Positions 26,443 to 35,529 of a DNA stretch of 64,000 nucleotides are shown here, in pieces. The notes beneath the pieces were generated by a model. It was given only the letters and a program-made list of their open reading frames with translations, ran no database searches and was not told the origin of the DNA. Made by a program: the position numbers and the translations under genes. The stretch lies in contig CAKSQL010000008.1 in assembly GCA_934486735.1 (NCBI GenBank), positions 24,966 through 88,965 on the forward strand, in the 5' to 3' direction. Numbering within the stretch: position 1 is the stretch's first letter; each line of letters starts with the position of its first letter. This DNA comes from an uncultured Clostridia bacterium. GTDB taxonomy: Bacteria; Bacillota; Clostridia; UBA1381.

Positions 26443-28782
26443 TCAAAAGCTTATGATTCTCAATTTTTTTGCGGCGGTTTTTGCCTCATTTCTTCTCTTC
26501 ACACCAAGCTTTTGAAGAATGTGACTCACGTGACTTTTTACCGTTGCAAGTTTAATATCAAGAATTTCTCCGATTTCCGCATTGCTCTTATCCCTGCATA
26601 AAAGGCGCAATACCTGCATCTCGGTTTCAGTCAGTTTTTCACATTCGGATATATTGTTTCTGAGAAAATCCGGATAAAGAACCGCCTGCCGTCTGGCTTC
26701 TTTTATAAGCTTTTCCGTGAATTCATCTTTGATTCCGCATTCCGTCAAGAGTGGCAGCACTGCAATTCCGTATTGAGTTATTGTTCTTACAAAGCCATAT
26801 TCCCGCGAGCTTTCAATCGCCAATGAGATATCCTCTTTCCAAGTGTTGTCCCCCATCCGATATTTTGCTGCCGCCCGCAGGGTCATAAGATGTATACCGT
26901 CTATGTGACGTTTGCAAACTCTGCAATAGTTTTCCAAAAGCGAAAGAGTCATAATTGCATTTTCGTTTTTGCCTGCCGCCAGCTCGGTCATGGCTTTTGT
27001 GAAATATAGATACCTTTTCATTGCTCGAAAGGTCACAGCGGTGCGCGGAGCTTTTTCTTTATACCATTCTTCATAGCCCTCGGCATCTCCGAGACGCAGC
27101 GCAATTCTGCACAGCATCGCATCGATATTTGCATTAAATCGTGTATGCCCCATTTCGCAAAAGCGCTTCTTTAATGCGTTAAGCGCATGTATTGCATCCT
27201 CGGCATTGCCCGTCACAACCTGCCAGCGCGCGACAAGACCAACTATTGCAAATTCAATATCCGGAGTACCCTTGTTTTGTACATCCGCTATCTTCGAAAC
27301 CAGGGACAACATTTTGCTGTCGTCACCTTTTTCAAATTTACTTTCGGCTATGGCGCACTCGGGCAGACCCACTCCGTCTCTGCCGAGCAGCACCTCGACA
27401 GGCAGTCTTATTGTCGCATACAAAAAATCATCCTTTTTGCTCCAGTCCGAAAAATCTTTTCCGCCGTTCATGATGCTCGGAAGTGCGCTTGTCACCGAAA
27501 GCGGCTGCATTTTTATTTCCTTATTCGCAATCAGCTTAAATGCGCGTTTTATGATATCAACCATATCGGTCACACCGCGCTGCGGCAAAGCAACATCCAG
27601 CCAAATAAGCCGTTCCTTCGCTTCTCTTGCCGCCGCATCGCCTTTTCTTCTTTCCGCCGCAAAATTTTCCAGCTCACGATACCATCTGTCCGATTCTTCG
27701 TAGTCCGCTCTCAGTGCATGCAGCATGCTCATTTCCTGCATCAATGCAGGGCTTTCCGCAATTCTTTTTTCCGGCAGGGCAAAACAGTATTTTTCCATAT
27801 TCTCATAATGCCCCATTCCCGGATGCAGATATGTACTTTTAATCAATATTTCCGAAACCTTATCCGTCTCGCCGCTCTTGGTATAATACTCGATTGCTTC
27901 TCCGAATTGATTTTTTAATTCAAAATAAAGCGCGCCGCGGCTGTATATTGCCTGCTGCTGTTTAACCGAATATTCTTTTTTCTGCTCCCACATAAGAAAA
28001 TTACGGAACACTTTCCAAAAATGGAAGTTCTCACTGCCATCGTGTATCAGCATGTTTGTATTCTGGCGAATATTTATCAAAATATCCTCCGCTTCGCTGC
28101 TTCCGCTCGCCATTTTTGCAAGCTCCGCATTAAATTTTTCAAACGGCGCAAGGTCGAGCAAAAAGCGCCTGTACGGATTTTCAAGCCTTAAAAAAACCGC
28201 TTCTTCATAATAGATATACAGCTCATGCAAAACATCGTTTGAGATTTTTTCGTTATATTCTCCTCCGCTCTGACACATTCGGCGGCAGATTATCGAAAGC
28301 ACCAGGGGATATCCTTGAGAATTTCTCATTATTTTTGAAAGCTCGCTTTCCGAAATATGAAGTTTGTATTTGTCAAACAACATTTTTGCCGAATTTCTGT
28401 CAAAAAACAGCTCGTCCGCGCTTATAGTAATCATCAATCCCGAAAGCTTGAACGGGATAAGCCAGCCCGGAACCTGCCCTCGGGATAAAAGAACAAAGCG
28501 CTTATCGGCATTTGATTTTATCAAATCACAAAGGCGCTGTTCATCCTCGCGCTCTTTCATGAGCTGAAGATCATCAATCAGCATGATATCCCACTTTAAG
28601 CAGTCAATTTTCTCAAAATCAGGCTTTTCCGCCGACACGCTGCAAACTCGTTTATTTTTAAGCAGCTTCTTCGCCGTAGTGGTTTTTCCGAATCCGCATG
28701 CTGCGCAAAAGAAAATCACTCTGCCAAATTCAAGAAAATCATTGAATTTTTCCGCAATATCCGGTTTGATTATCGTGTTCAC
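26443..28782 (-). CDS. MalT-like STAND ATPase / LuxR-family transcriptional regulator
   Basis: A 779-residue cytoplasmic regulator of the LAL/MalT type. An N-terminal P-loop ATPase has Walker A CGFGKTT (residues 29-35) and Walker B DIMLIDDLQL (about 75-84), with the winged-helix/arm region to about 330. The middle is helical with TPR-like pairs such as YSRGALYFELKNQFGEAIEYYTKS. The C-terminal 65 residues form a LuxR HTH: LTETEMQVLRLL, SNAEIGEILDI and ATVKSHVSHILQKLG. Family members switch on catabolic genes when an inducer sugar and ATP bind. The GTG start (28782) follows GAGGGG. It has its own promoter and terminator and stands just upstream of the surface/xylan locus, which it may control; that link is inference. 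Confidence 0.92.
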   Translation of the reverse strand: MNTIIKPDIAEKFNDFLEFGRVIFFCAACGFGKTTTAKKLLKNKRVCSVSAEKPDFEKIDCLKWDIMLIDDLQLMKEREDEQRLCDLIKSNADKRFVLLSRGQVPGWLIPFKLSGLMITISADELFFDRNSAKMLFDKYKLHISESELSKIMRNSQGYPLVLSIICRRMCQSGGEYNEKISNDVLHELYIYYEEAVFLRLENPYRRFLLDLAPFEKFNAELAKMASGSSEAEDILINIRQNTNMLIHDGSENFHFWKVFRNFLMWEQKKEYSVKQQQAIYSRGALYFELKNQFGEAIEYYTKSGETDKVSEILIKSTYLHPGMGHYENMEKYCFALPEKRIAESPALMQEMSMLHALRADYEESDRWYRELENFAAERRKGDAAAREAKERLIWLDVALPQRGVTDMVDIIKRAFKLIANKEIKMQPLSVTSALPSIMNGGKDFSDWSKKDDFLYATIRLPVEVLLGRDGVGLPECAIAESKFEKGDDSKMLSLVSKIADVQNKGTPDIEFAIVGLVARWQVVTGNAEDAIHALNALKKRFCEMGHTRFNANIDAMLCRIALRLGDAEGYEEWYKEKAPRTAVTFRAMKRYLYFTKAMTELAAGKNENAIMTLSLLENYCRVCKRHIDGIHLMTLRAAAKYRMGDNTWKEDISLAIESSREYGFVRTITQYGIAVLPLLTECGIKDEFTEKLIKEARRQAVLYPDFLRNNISECEKLTETEMQVLRLLCRDKSNAEIGEILDIKLATVKSHVSHILQKLGVKRRNEAKTAAKKLRIISF

Positions 28783-28818
28783 TCATACGTCACCCCTCAT
28801 ATGTTACTTATATTTATA

Positions 28819-28847
28819 AGTATATCATACTTTTATTGTTTTGTCAT
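28819..28847 (-). promoter_or_regulatory. promoter of the LuxR/MalT-like regulator
   Basis: Minus strand: -35 ATGACA (28842-28847), 17-base spacer ending TGA, -10 TATACT (28819-28824). The -35 box and spacing match the promoters at 691-719 and 26079-26107. Confidence 0.75.
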
Positions 28848-28880
28848 CATACCAAAGTATGAAATTCAAAAAAATTACAC

Positions 28881-28930
28881 AAAAAAGCACGTCGGGTATA
28901 CCGCGGCAATACGCTGTACGCTCGGCGTGC
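28881..28930 (-). terminator. rho-independent terminator of the tsaD operon
   Basis: Imperfect stem between GCACG (28926-28930 on the plus complement) and CGTGC ending at 28887, extended inward by CCGAGCGTAC/GTATACCCG pairing, followed by six T on the minus strand (28881-28886). It lies 10 bases after the tsaD stop codon. Confidence 0.8.
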
Positions 28931-28940
28931 AAGTTATATT

Positions 28941-29951
28941 TTATTCAAGAGGCAGCGACGGGACGGCATTCAAGCTGAGTGGCGCTCTTTCGCCGGCTAT
29001 GTAACTGTAATATCCGGCGCAGGCAATCATCGCCGCGTTATCGGTGCAAAGTACCGGTGGCGGATAAAGCACTTTTATCCCGTTTTTCTTTCCCACCTCG
29101 GTCATTTTTTGTCTCAATGCTGAGTTTGAAGCAACTCCGCCTGCCAATGTTACAATTTTGTGACCACACTTTAATGCAGCCTCCATTGTATGTTCACACA
29201 AAACATCTACCACTGCCGCCTGAAAGCTTGCCGCAATATCTGCCTTGTTTATCGCCTCGCCCTTTTGTTCAGCCTTATGAAGATAGTTTATTACCGATGT
29301 CTTAACACCGCTGAAGCTGAAATCAAGTGATGATTTATCCATTCTCACGCGCGGGAAATGAACCGCTTCGGGATTGCCCTCTTTTGCAAGCTTGTCGATA
29401 AGCGGTCCGCCGGGATATCCCAAGCCAATAACTCTCGCTATCTTGTCGAACGCTTCGCCTGCCGCATCGTCTCTCGTTCTGCCCATTATTTTAAATGAAG
29501 TATAATTGCACACTTCCACTATATGGCTGTGACCGCCCGATGCCACAAGACACACAAACGGCGGCTCAAGCTCGGGATGGGATATAAAATTCGCCATTAT
29601 ATGTCCTTTTATATGATGCACTCCGACAAGCGGCTTTTTCGCCGCATATGCATATGCTTTTGCGGTCGATACACCAACCAAAAGCGCACCGACCAACCCC
29701 GGACCGTAGGTAACGGCAATCGCGTCTATATCATCTATCGACACATTCGCCTGCTCCAGCGCCTCATCGATAACCGCGTTTATGCTTTCAATATGCTTTC
29801 TCGATGCAATTTCCGGCACAACGCCGCCATACTTCTTATGCAGCTCAATCTGCGTATTTATTACATTCGACAAAACCTCGCGCCCGTCTTCCACAACCGC
29901 GGCAGCGGTCTCGTCGCATGAGCTTTCTATTCCAAGTATCAGCTTACTCAT
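28941..29951 (-). CDS. tsaD: tRNA N6-adenosine threonylcarbamoyltransferase
   Basis: A 336-residue enzyme that transfers the threonylcarbamoyl group from TC-AMP to A37 of ANN-decoding tRNAs, acting with TsaB and TsaE (not in this window). The kinase-like ASKHA fold is shown by LGIESSCDETAAAVV at the N-terminus, the metal-binding HHIKGH motif (about residues 111-116), VASGGHSHIV and GLGYPGG, and the late TLAGGVASNSALR and LCTDNAAMIA. The ATG at 29951 follows GGAGGAG; a TTG at 29963 would include this site. The first 8 bases overlap the end of rimI. Last gene of an operon that also supplies tsaC. Confidence 0.97.
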   Translation of the reverse strand: MSKLILGIESSCDETAAAVVEDGREVLSNVINTQIELHKKYGGVVPEIASRKHIESINAVIDEALEQANVSIDDIDAIAVTYGPGLVGALLVGVSTAKAYAYAAKKPLVGVHHIKGHIMANFISHPELEPPFVCLVASGGHSHIVEVCNYTSFKIMGRTRDDAAGEAFDKIARVIGLGYPGGPLIDKLAKEGNPEAVHFPRVRMDKSSLDFSFSGVKTSVINYLHKAEQKGEAINKADIAASFQAAVVDVLCEHTMEAALKCGHKIVTLAGGVASNSALRQKMTEVGKKNGIKVLYPPPVLCTDNAAMIACAGYYSYIAGERAPLSLNAVPSLPLE

Positions 29952-30393
29952 ATACTCCTCCAAAATACAATGTCATAATCAGGGCATCCTCATCGGGATT
30001 GGAATAATACCTTTTTCTTTCTCCGATTTTTTCAAATCCATAGCGTTCATAAAGCGATATTGCAGCATAATTTGTTTTTCTGACCTCAAGCGTCAAAAGT
30101 TCCAGTTTAAGTTCCTTAGCTTTTTTTATCAGAGTCTCAAGCAGCTTTCCGCCGATTCCGCGTCTGCGATAAGCCTTCGCCACCGCTATATTTGTTATGT
30201 CTCCCTCGTCTGCCACGTGCCAAAATCCGGCATATCCGATTACCTGCCCGTTTTCCTTTGCAACATAATATATTGCAAGCTCGTTCCTGCTTTCATCATG
30301 AAACGATTTTTCCGACCATGGAACGCTGAAACATTCCCTGTCAAGCTCTGCAAGAAATTTCGCATCGGTTTCCTGCATCGGTAAAATTTCCAT
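29944..30393 (-). CDS. rimI: ribosomal protein S18 alanine N-acetyltransferase
   Basis: A 149-residue GNAT-fold acetyltransferase. The acetyl-CoA-binding segment is seen as IAVAKAYRRRGIGGKLLETLI (motif A, R/Q-x-x-G-x-G/A), followed by LTLEVRKTNYAAISLYERYGF, which is the signature segment of RimI, and GERKRYYSNPDEDALIM at the end. RimI acetylates the N-terminal alanine of ribosomal protein S18; in Firmicutes the gene is habitually next to tsaD and tsaB, as here next to tsaD, which it overlaps. Confidence 0.93.
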   Translation of the reverse strand: MEILPMQETDAKFLAELDRECFSVPWSEKSFHDESRNELAIYYVAKENGQVIGYAGFWHVADEGDITNIAVAKAYRRRGIGGKLLETLIKKAKELKLELLTLEVRKTNYAAISLYERYGFEKIGERKRYYSNPDEDALIMTLYFGGVYE

Positions 30394-30402
30394 ATTATCA
30401 CC

Positions 30403-30843
30403 CTACATGGACTGCTCAATCCTGTCGGCAACGAGCAAAACCGCTTCCTCTATCTGCTTTGCGCACTGCCTGTAGTCCTCAATGCTGCCTCCGTACGGAT
30501 CTTCAATATCATAATCAAGACCGGCATATTCACATAACGTAAAGGTTTTGTCTGCCGCAACCTCATTGAATACCAGCTTATGTGCAGGTGTCATCGTTAA
30601 AATAAGGTCACTTTTTTCTATAAGCTCCTCATTTATCGGCTGAGCGTGATGTCCGGTCAAGTCAACTCCGTATTCGCGCATTACAATTATCGCCTCGCTG
30701 CTTGCATTTTCGCCCTCGTTTGCAAAAAGCCCGGCAGATTCTATACGCACATCCAAATTTCTTTCCATTGCAACCTTGTTCATCAATCCTGCCGCCATAG
30801 GGCTGCGGCATGTATTTCCGGTGCATACAAATAAAATATTCAT
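30403..30843 (-). CDS. ywlE: low-molecular-weight protein arginine phosphatase (YwlE-like)
   Basis: A 146-residue phosphatase with the P-loop CTGNTCRSP at residues 7-15 and the general-acid Asp in DIEDPYGGSIEDY. The threonine in CTGNT, in place of the isoleucine usual in tyrosine phosphatases, together with SAGLFA and DPYGGS, matches Bacillus YwlE, where that threonine sets phospho-arginine specificity. YwlE opposes McsB, which marks proteins for ClpCP degradation. No mcsB is in the window. It lies between tsaC and rimI with 9-12 base gaps, a neighbourhood often seen in Firmicutes. An ordinary tyrosine phosphatase remains possible but less likely. Confidence 0.88.
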   Translation of the reverse strand: MNILFVCTGNTCRSPMAAGLMNKVAMERNLDVRIESAGLFANEGENASSEAIIVMREYGVDLTGHHAQPINEELIEKSDLILTMTPAHKLVFNEVAADKTFTLCEYAGLDYDIEDPYGGSIEDYRQCAKQIEEAVLLVADRIEQSM

Positions 30844-30855
30844 TTTGCTTTCACC

Positions 30856-31890
30856 TCAAACTCTTATTATCCTGTTCGCCGCCGACTTATAAAGACGGTT
30901 TTTCACCGCCAGTGCATAGCCGTCGTCATAGCAAAACTGTGCAAAAACTATATCCACATTCTTTTCATCAAATTCACGCAAATAATCAAAAAGATGATTT
31001 GCATAAGCCTTGTTATCCGCTCCGGCGCAAAGCACAACATCGGCGTCATACTTTGTATCGTCCAATGCAATTACGCCTGTGCGCTTATCTCTATTTTCCA
31101 CCAAAAGCTCGGCTATCTTTTTCGATGTGCCCGGCTTATCACCCTCCACAACGAAAACCTCGGCATCGGGCGCATAATGCTTATACTTCATTCCGGGGCA
31201 TTTGGGCGATTCCTTTGGTTCTACCGCCTTTAAAATATGCTTGTCTATTTCAACATTCGGGAAAAACTTCTTTAAATCGTCATATGTCACGCCGCCCGGA
31301 CGGAGTATTACAGGATGATCCCCTGTCATGTCGACAACCGTTGATTCCACTCCCACACTGCACGAACCGCCATCTATAATCGCTTCGATTTTCCCGTCCA
31401 TATCATGAATAACATGCTCGGCTTTTGTGGGACTCGGCTTTCCTGAGCTGTTTGCACTCGGCGCAGCTATCGGAACAGCCGCCGCCTTTATCAGCGCTCT
31501 TGCCACAGGGTGAGACGGGATTCTGACCGCCACCGTATCAAGCCCGGCACTGACAGCATCGGGAACAAACGGAGATTTTTTCAGAATAACTGTAATCGGT
31601 CCGGGCGAAAATGCATCAAAAAGAATTTTTGCATTTTCCGGAATCTCTCTTGCCACATCGCTCACTTCATCAAAAGATGTCACATGGACTATAAGCGGAT
31701 TGTCGGCAGGTCTGCCCTTTGCTCTGAAAATATTTCTGACCGGCTCTGACGAAAAGGCATTTGCGCCGAGTCCGTAAACCGTTTCGGTCGGGAATGCGAC
31801 CAGACCTCCGTCAGATATGATTTTTCCCATTTCCGACATAATTTTTTCATCGATTTTGTCGGGATTTATTTTTACTTTTTTGGTTTCCAT
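30856..31890 (-). CDS. tsaC: L-threonylcarbamoyladenylate synthase (TsaC/Sua5)
   Basis: A 344-residue two-domain enzyme. Residues about 10-210 form the YrdC/TsaC domain: GGLVAFPTETVYGLGANA, FRAKGRPADNPLIVHV, PGPITVILKK, AVRIPSHPVARALI, APSANSSGKPSPT and the RPGGVTYDDL close. Residues about 225-344 form the Sua5 domain (CPGMKYKHYAPDAEVFVV to NRLYKSAANRII). It makes threonylcarbamoyl-AMP from threonine, bicarbonate and ATP, the first step of tRNA t6A synthesis, which TsaD completes. Both genes are in the same operon. Confidence 0.96.
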   Translation of the reverse strand: METKKVKINPDKIDEKIMSEMGKIISDGGLVAFPTETVYGLGANAFSSEPVRNIFRAKGRPADNPLIVHVTSFDEVSDVAREIPENAKILFDAFSPGPITVILKKSPFVPDAVSAGLDTVAVRIPSHPVARALIKAAAVPIAAPSANSSGKPSPTKAEHVIHDMDGKIEAIIDGGSCSVGVESTVVDMTGDHPVILRPGGVTYDDLKKFFPNVEIDKHILKAVEPKESPKCPGMKYKHYAPDAEVFVVEGDKPGTSKKIAELLVENRDKRTGVIALDDTKYDADVVLCAGADNKAYANHLFDYLREFDEKNVDIVFAQFCYDDGYALAVKNRLYKSAANRIIRV

Positions 31891-31905
31891 TTTTAACTGT
31901 CCTCT

Positions 31906-33348
31906 TTATTTATAGCTTTTAAGAAGATTATATTTCAAATCCCACATTTTTTGAGACATATCAACATAGTATTTATGCGGATTCTCAAAACGCTTAACTT
32001 CTTCCCAAAGACCGTCTACCTGCATTTTGCAATATTCTTTCAAAACCTCGAGTGACGGATTGTCGTATATACATTCTCCGTTTTCGAAAATCTTCTTCAA
32101 AAGCGGACGTGCATAGTAATCGGTAACGACCTTTCTTTTCCATGTATGCTCCGGGTCGAACAGCTCGTACGGCTTTGTATCGTCAACCACTTCATCATGA
32201 AGAGTGATTATATCGGCAATTGCAGCCGAATTTTCTCTTGAATAGAGTCTGTAAACCTGCTTAAAGCCGGGGTTTGTAATCTTATCCACATTTTCGCTTA
32301 TCTTTATCTTCGGAATCAGCTCACCGGCATCATTTTCCACCGCAGCAAGCTTATACACTCCGCCGAAAACAGGCTCGGATTTTGAAGTGATAAGTCTTTC
32401 TCCCACGCCAAACGAATCGATTCTCGCACCCTGGATAAGGGTGTCTCTAATGATATATTCATCCAAAGAATTTGACGCTACGATTCCGCAGTCGTGATAG
32501 CCTGCATCATCGAGTATTTTTCTGCATTTTTTTGAAAGATATGTTATATCTCCCGAATCGATTCTGACACCCTTTGGTCTGAAGCCTGCCGGAACAACAA
32601 CTTCATCAAACACCTTTATCGCATTAGGCAGTCCGGATTTCAGCACATTATAAGTGTCTATCAAAAGTGTGCAGTTATCGGGATAGGTTTTTGCATACGA
32701 GCGAAATGCATCATACTCCGAATCAAACATCTGCACCCAGCTGTGAGCCATTGTACCGAGTGCGGGAACCTTGAAGTCCCTGTCAACACATGTACACGCC
32801 GTTCCGACGCAGCCGCCGATGAATGCCGCACGCGCACCAAGTATGGCAGCGTGGCTGCCCTGAGCACGTCTCGAACCAAACTCCATAACCGGTCTGCCCT
32901 CGGCGGCTCTGACTATCCTATTCGCCTTTGTCGCGATAAGGCTTTGATGATTTATCAAAAGCAAGAGCGTTGTCTCAACCAATTGCGCCTGAACGACCGG
33001 TCCGCGAACAGTTACAATCGGCTCGCCGGGGAATATCGGGGTTCCTTCCGGAATTGCCCACACATCGCATGTGAATTTGAAATTTTTAAGATACTCCAAA
33101 AATTTCTCATCAAAAATTTTCTTTCCTCTTAAAAATTCAATATCCTCATCGGTAAATCTAAGCTCTTTCAGATACTCAATCAGCTGCTCCACGCCTGCCA
33201 TTATTGCAAATCCGCCGTTGTCCGGAATTTTTCTGAAAAACATATCAAAATATGCAATTCTGTCGCCCAAGCCATCCACAAAAAAGCCGTTTGCCATAGT
33301 GAACTCATAAAAATCGGTAAGCATTGATAAATTCATCTTATCTTTCAT
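31906..33348 (-). CDS. pncB: nicotinate phosphoribosyltransferase
   Basis: A 480-residue enzyme of NAD salvage that joins nicotinate and PRPP to give nicotinate mononucleotide. Family signatures are MLTDFYEFTMANGFF at the N-terminus, EFGSRRAQG (about residue 155), MAHSWVQMF with the phosphorylatable His region, VRIDSGDI and SGVGERLITSKSEPVFGGVYKL. Length and order fit the Firmicutes-type PncB. It lies 15 bases before tsaC and 19 bases after the flippase gene, inside the housekeeping operon. Start supported by AAAGGAAAT. Confidence 0.96.
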   Translation of the reverse strand: MKDKMNLSMLTDFYEFTMANGFFVDGLGDRIAYFDMFFRKIPDNGGFAIMAGVEQLIEYLKELRFTDEDIEFLRGKKIFDEKFLEYLKNFKFTCDVWAIPEGTPIFPGEPIVTVRGPVVQAQLVETTLLLLINHQSLIATKANRIVRAAEGRPVMEFGSRRAQGSHAAILGARAAFIGGCVGTACTCVDRDFKVPALGTMAHSWVQMFDSEYDAFRSYAKTYPDNCTLLIDTYNVLKSGLPNAIKVFDEVVVPAGFRPKGVRIDSGDITYLSKKCRKILDDAGYHDCGIVASNSLDEYIIRDTLIQGARIDSFGVGERLITSKSEPVFGGVYKLAAVENDAGELIPKIKISENVDKITNPGFKQVYRLYSRENSAAIADIITLHDEVVDDTKPYELFDPEHTWKRKVVTDYYARPLLKKIFENGECIYDNPSLEVLKEYCKMQVDGLWEEVKRFENPHKYYVDMSQKMWDLKYNLLKSYK

Positions 33349-33367
33349 TTTAATTTCCTTTCTGTTC

Positions 33368-35074
33368 TCACATTTCGTCTCTATAAAAACCCAGTCCTTG
33401 GAGTTTTTTTAATATCATACCCCCTGCCGGTAGCTGCTCGATTTCGTCTGCCGAAAGTATATTAAGCTTCAGCACCGTCAAAAGATAGACAACCGCCGCT
33501 GCCGCTATCGCCGCGAACAGCGAAATAATATTTATATGACACGCATACATTGCAAGCTTATACACTCCTACAGCGCATGCACCCATTACTATCGCAGCCG
33601 TAAGCGGTTTTGCAATGTATTTGCCAAAACCCAGCTTTACCGATGTCTGTTTGCAAAGCACCGTAAATCCGTACGAAAAGGATATCACCTGGCACACAAT
33701 CGAGGATATCGGCGCGCCGTAAATATTAATTGACGGCTGGCGTATCAGCACGACATTCAGAATAAATTTCGCTATGCACCCCATCAAAAGTCCTGTTGCC
33801 GGCACAAATATTTTGCCGATTCCCTGCAGCGAGCCGGATATAGTCTGATTGAGCGCTATAAATATGAGCGCTATAGAACTTATCTGCAGCAAATCCGAGC
33901 CGAGCATTGCATTTGGATAGAGCAGCTTATATATAGGCTGTGCCATTACAATATATCCCACCGCGCATGGGAAGATAATAAGTATTGAAATAAGGAACGA
34001 ATACGATATTTTCTCGCTCGCCTCTTTTTTGTTGCCGACAGCCAGTGCCCCCGCTATCGCCGGGACAAGCACCGTTGCAAATGCTATGTTCATCGCAATC
34101 GGCAGATTCAGAAGTGTATCGCTTTTTGAAAGTATTCCCGAAAGCCGAACCGCTTCTTCATTTAGCTGTTTCAATGTCGGATTTATAATTTCCGCCACAT
34201 TTCCATGAGCAGGTATCGCCGCTGCAAATGCAATCTCAATACCTCTTGTAATTGTCGCGGTATCCACAATTCTGTTTATTGCCGAGATAATTCCGCCGAG
34301 TGAAATCGGAATTGAAATCACCAAAATACTTTTGCACATTTTTCCGAACGGCAGATTGACCGTCTCGCCGGTACTGTTCTGCACATGCTGCCATATTCCG
34401 CGCTTATTCTTGTTATAGAAGTATATCAAATATATAAAGCTCAAAACCGTCGCAATTGTAGACGCAAAATTCGCACCTGCCGCAAGGCTGTATGCCTTAA
34501 CCTCGGCATTAGCATATATTGAAAATCCTGCCATAACCCACACGATTCCGACAGTGAACACGCATTTGAAAACCTGCTCCAGCACCTGCGACATGCTTGT
34601 CGCTTTCATGTTGCTCATCCCGGTGAAATATCCGCGGATAACCGCCGACATGCAGACAAATATCACCGACGGAGCGAGCGCTTTTAAGACATATTTTGCG
34701 CCGTCTGCCTCAGCCTGACCGAGAATTGTTCCCACAATAAAATCGGCGCCGAAGAAAAGAATCGCTGCGCATACCAAGCCTATCGCAAAAAACAAAACCA
34801 TCGCGGTTTTGAATATCTTGTGCGCACCTTTCCAATCCCCAAGTGCGGCGCGCTCGGAGGTCATTTTTGAGATAGCGTTCGGAATACCAACCGAGGATAT
34901 CGCCAAAAGCAGCGTATAGACCTGAAATCCGGTGTTGTAATAGCCGTTTCCGGCATCGCCAAAACCGCTTATGTTGGTTATGACCATTCTGTACACAAGT
35001 CCGAGTACTTTGACCGCAACCTGTGAAAACAAAATAATCAAGACATTATTCATAAAAGTATTTTTCTTGCTCAT
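33368..35074 (-). CDS. MOP-superfamily flippase (SpoVB/putative polysaccharide exporter)
   Basis: A 568-residue integral membrane protein with about 14 hydrophobic segments. The start NNVLIILFSQVAVKVLGLVYRMVI and segments SVGIPNAISKMTSE, RGYFTGMSNMKATSMSQVLEQV and NQTISGSLQGIGK are characteristic of the SpoVB/YtgP branch of the MVF/MOP lipid-flippase superfamily. Members move lipid-linked wall precursors; SpoVB acts at the spore cortex and YtgP relatives can replace MurJ. Which of these roles applies cannot be told from sequence alone. First gene of its operon, with a promoter at 35119-35147. Confidence 0.88.
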   Translation of the reverse strand: MSKKNTFMNNVLIILFSQVAVKVLGLVYRMVITNISGFGDAGNGYYNTGFQVYTLLLAISSVGIPNAISKMTSERAALGDWKGAHKIFKTAMVLFFAIGLVCAAILFFGADFIVGTILGQAEADGAKYVLKALAPSVIFVCMSAVIRGYFTGMSNMKATSMSQVLEQVFKCVFTVGIVWVMAGFSIYANAEVKAYSLAAGANFASTIATVLSFIYLIYFYNKNKRGIWQHVQNSTGETVNLPFGKMCKSILVISIPISLGGIISAINRIVDTATITRGIEIAFAAAIPAHGNVAEIINPTLKQLNEEAVRLSGILSKSDTLLNLPIAMNIAFATVLVPAIAGALAVGNKKEASEKISYSFLISILIIFPCAVGYIVMAQPIYKLLYPNAMLGSDLLQISSIALIFIALNQTISGSLQGIGKIFVPATGLLMGCIAKFILNVVLIRQPSINIYGAPISSIVCQVISFSYGFTVLCKQTSVKLGFGKYIAKPLTAAIVMGACAVGVYKLAMYACHINIISLFAAIAAAAVVYLLTVLKLNILSADEIEQLPAGGMILKKLQGLGFYRDEM

Positions 35075-35118
35075 CTTAAGTAATCAACTTTTCCTTTCCT
35101 ATCCGAATACACAACTAT

Positions 35119-35147
35119 ATTATAATCCTATTTTTTCTTATAATCAA
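35119..35147 (-). promoter_or_regulatory. promoter of the flippase-pncB-tsaC-ywlE-rimI-tsaD operon
   Basis: Minus strand: -35 TTGATT (35142-35147), 17-base spacer and perfect -10 TATAAT (35119-35124). The -35 box overlaps the end of the upstream GIY-YIG gene, so two operons abut. Confidence 0.7.
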
Positions 35148-35407
35148 GTCAAATTCGGATTTTTTTCTATAAGCTCTATCTTTTTCCTCCGCGGCAATTT
35201 TTTTATCTCCATTTCGCGTCTGAGCGCCTGAGATTTGTCCTCCAGCTCCTCAAAATATACAAGTTCTGCCGGTAATCTGCTTTTTGTGTACTTTGCGCCC
35301 TTTCCGCTGTTATGCACCTTCAGCCTTTTTTCGACATCGTCGGTATAACCGCAGTATAAGGATTGGTCGGAGCATTTCAGCAGATATACAAAATATTTCT
35401 TTTCCAT
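35144..35407 (-). CDS. GIY-YIG domain protein (UPF0213/YazA-like)
   Basis: An 87-residue single-domain protein. The GIY-YIG motif is YFVYLLKCSDQSLYCGYT, followed by DVEKRLKVHNSGKGAKYTKSR, where the Arg and the later Glu (FEELEDKSQALRREMEIK) are the expected catalytic positions of the fold. Proteins of this size form the widespread UPF0213 group, of unproved function though related to nucleases. The ATG at 35407 has GGAG at good spacing; in-frame ATGs further upstream (35416, 35458) have no site. Last gene of the DUF362-to-GIY-YIG run. Confidence 0.88.
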   Translation of the reverse strand: MEKKYFVYLLKCSDQSLYCGYTDDVEKRLKVHNSGKGAKYTKSRLPAELVYFEELEDKSQALRREMEIKKLPRRKKIELIEKNPNLT

Positions 35408-35529
35408 AAAAATCTCCATTCCGCCGCCTGTCTGTGATATCATATGCCAAAGCCGCATTTATGCCGAAGCTTATTGTATCTCATCCAAAAAGTTATCGCC
35501 TGCAAAATATCGGAATATCCAAATTCAAA

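Noticed and set aside
27187..27918. 243-codon plus-strand open frame opposite the LuxR/MalT-like regulator
   Set aside because: Antisense shadow; composition is unlike a real protein and no start signals are present.
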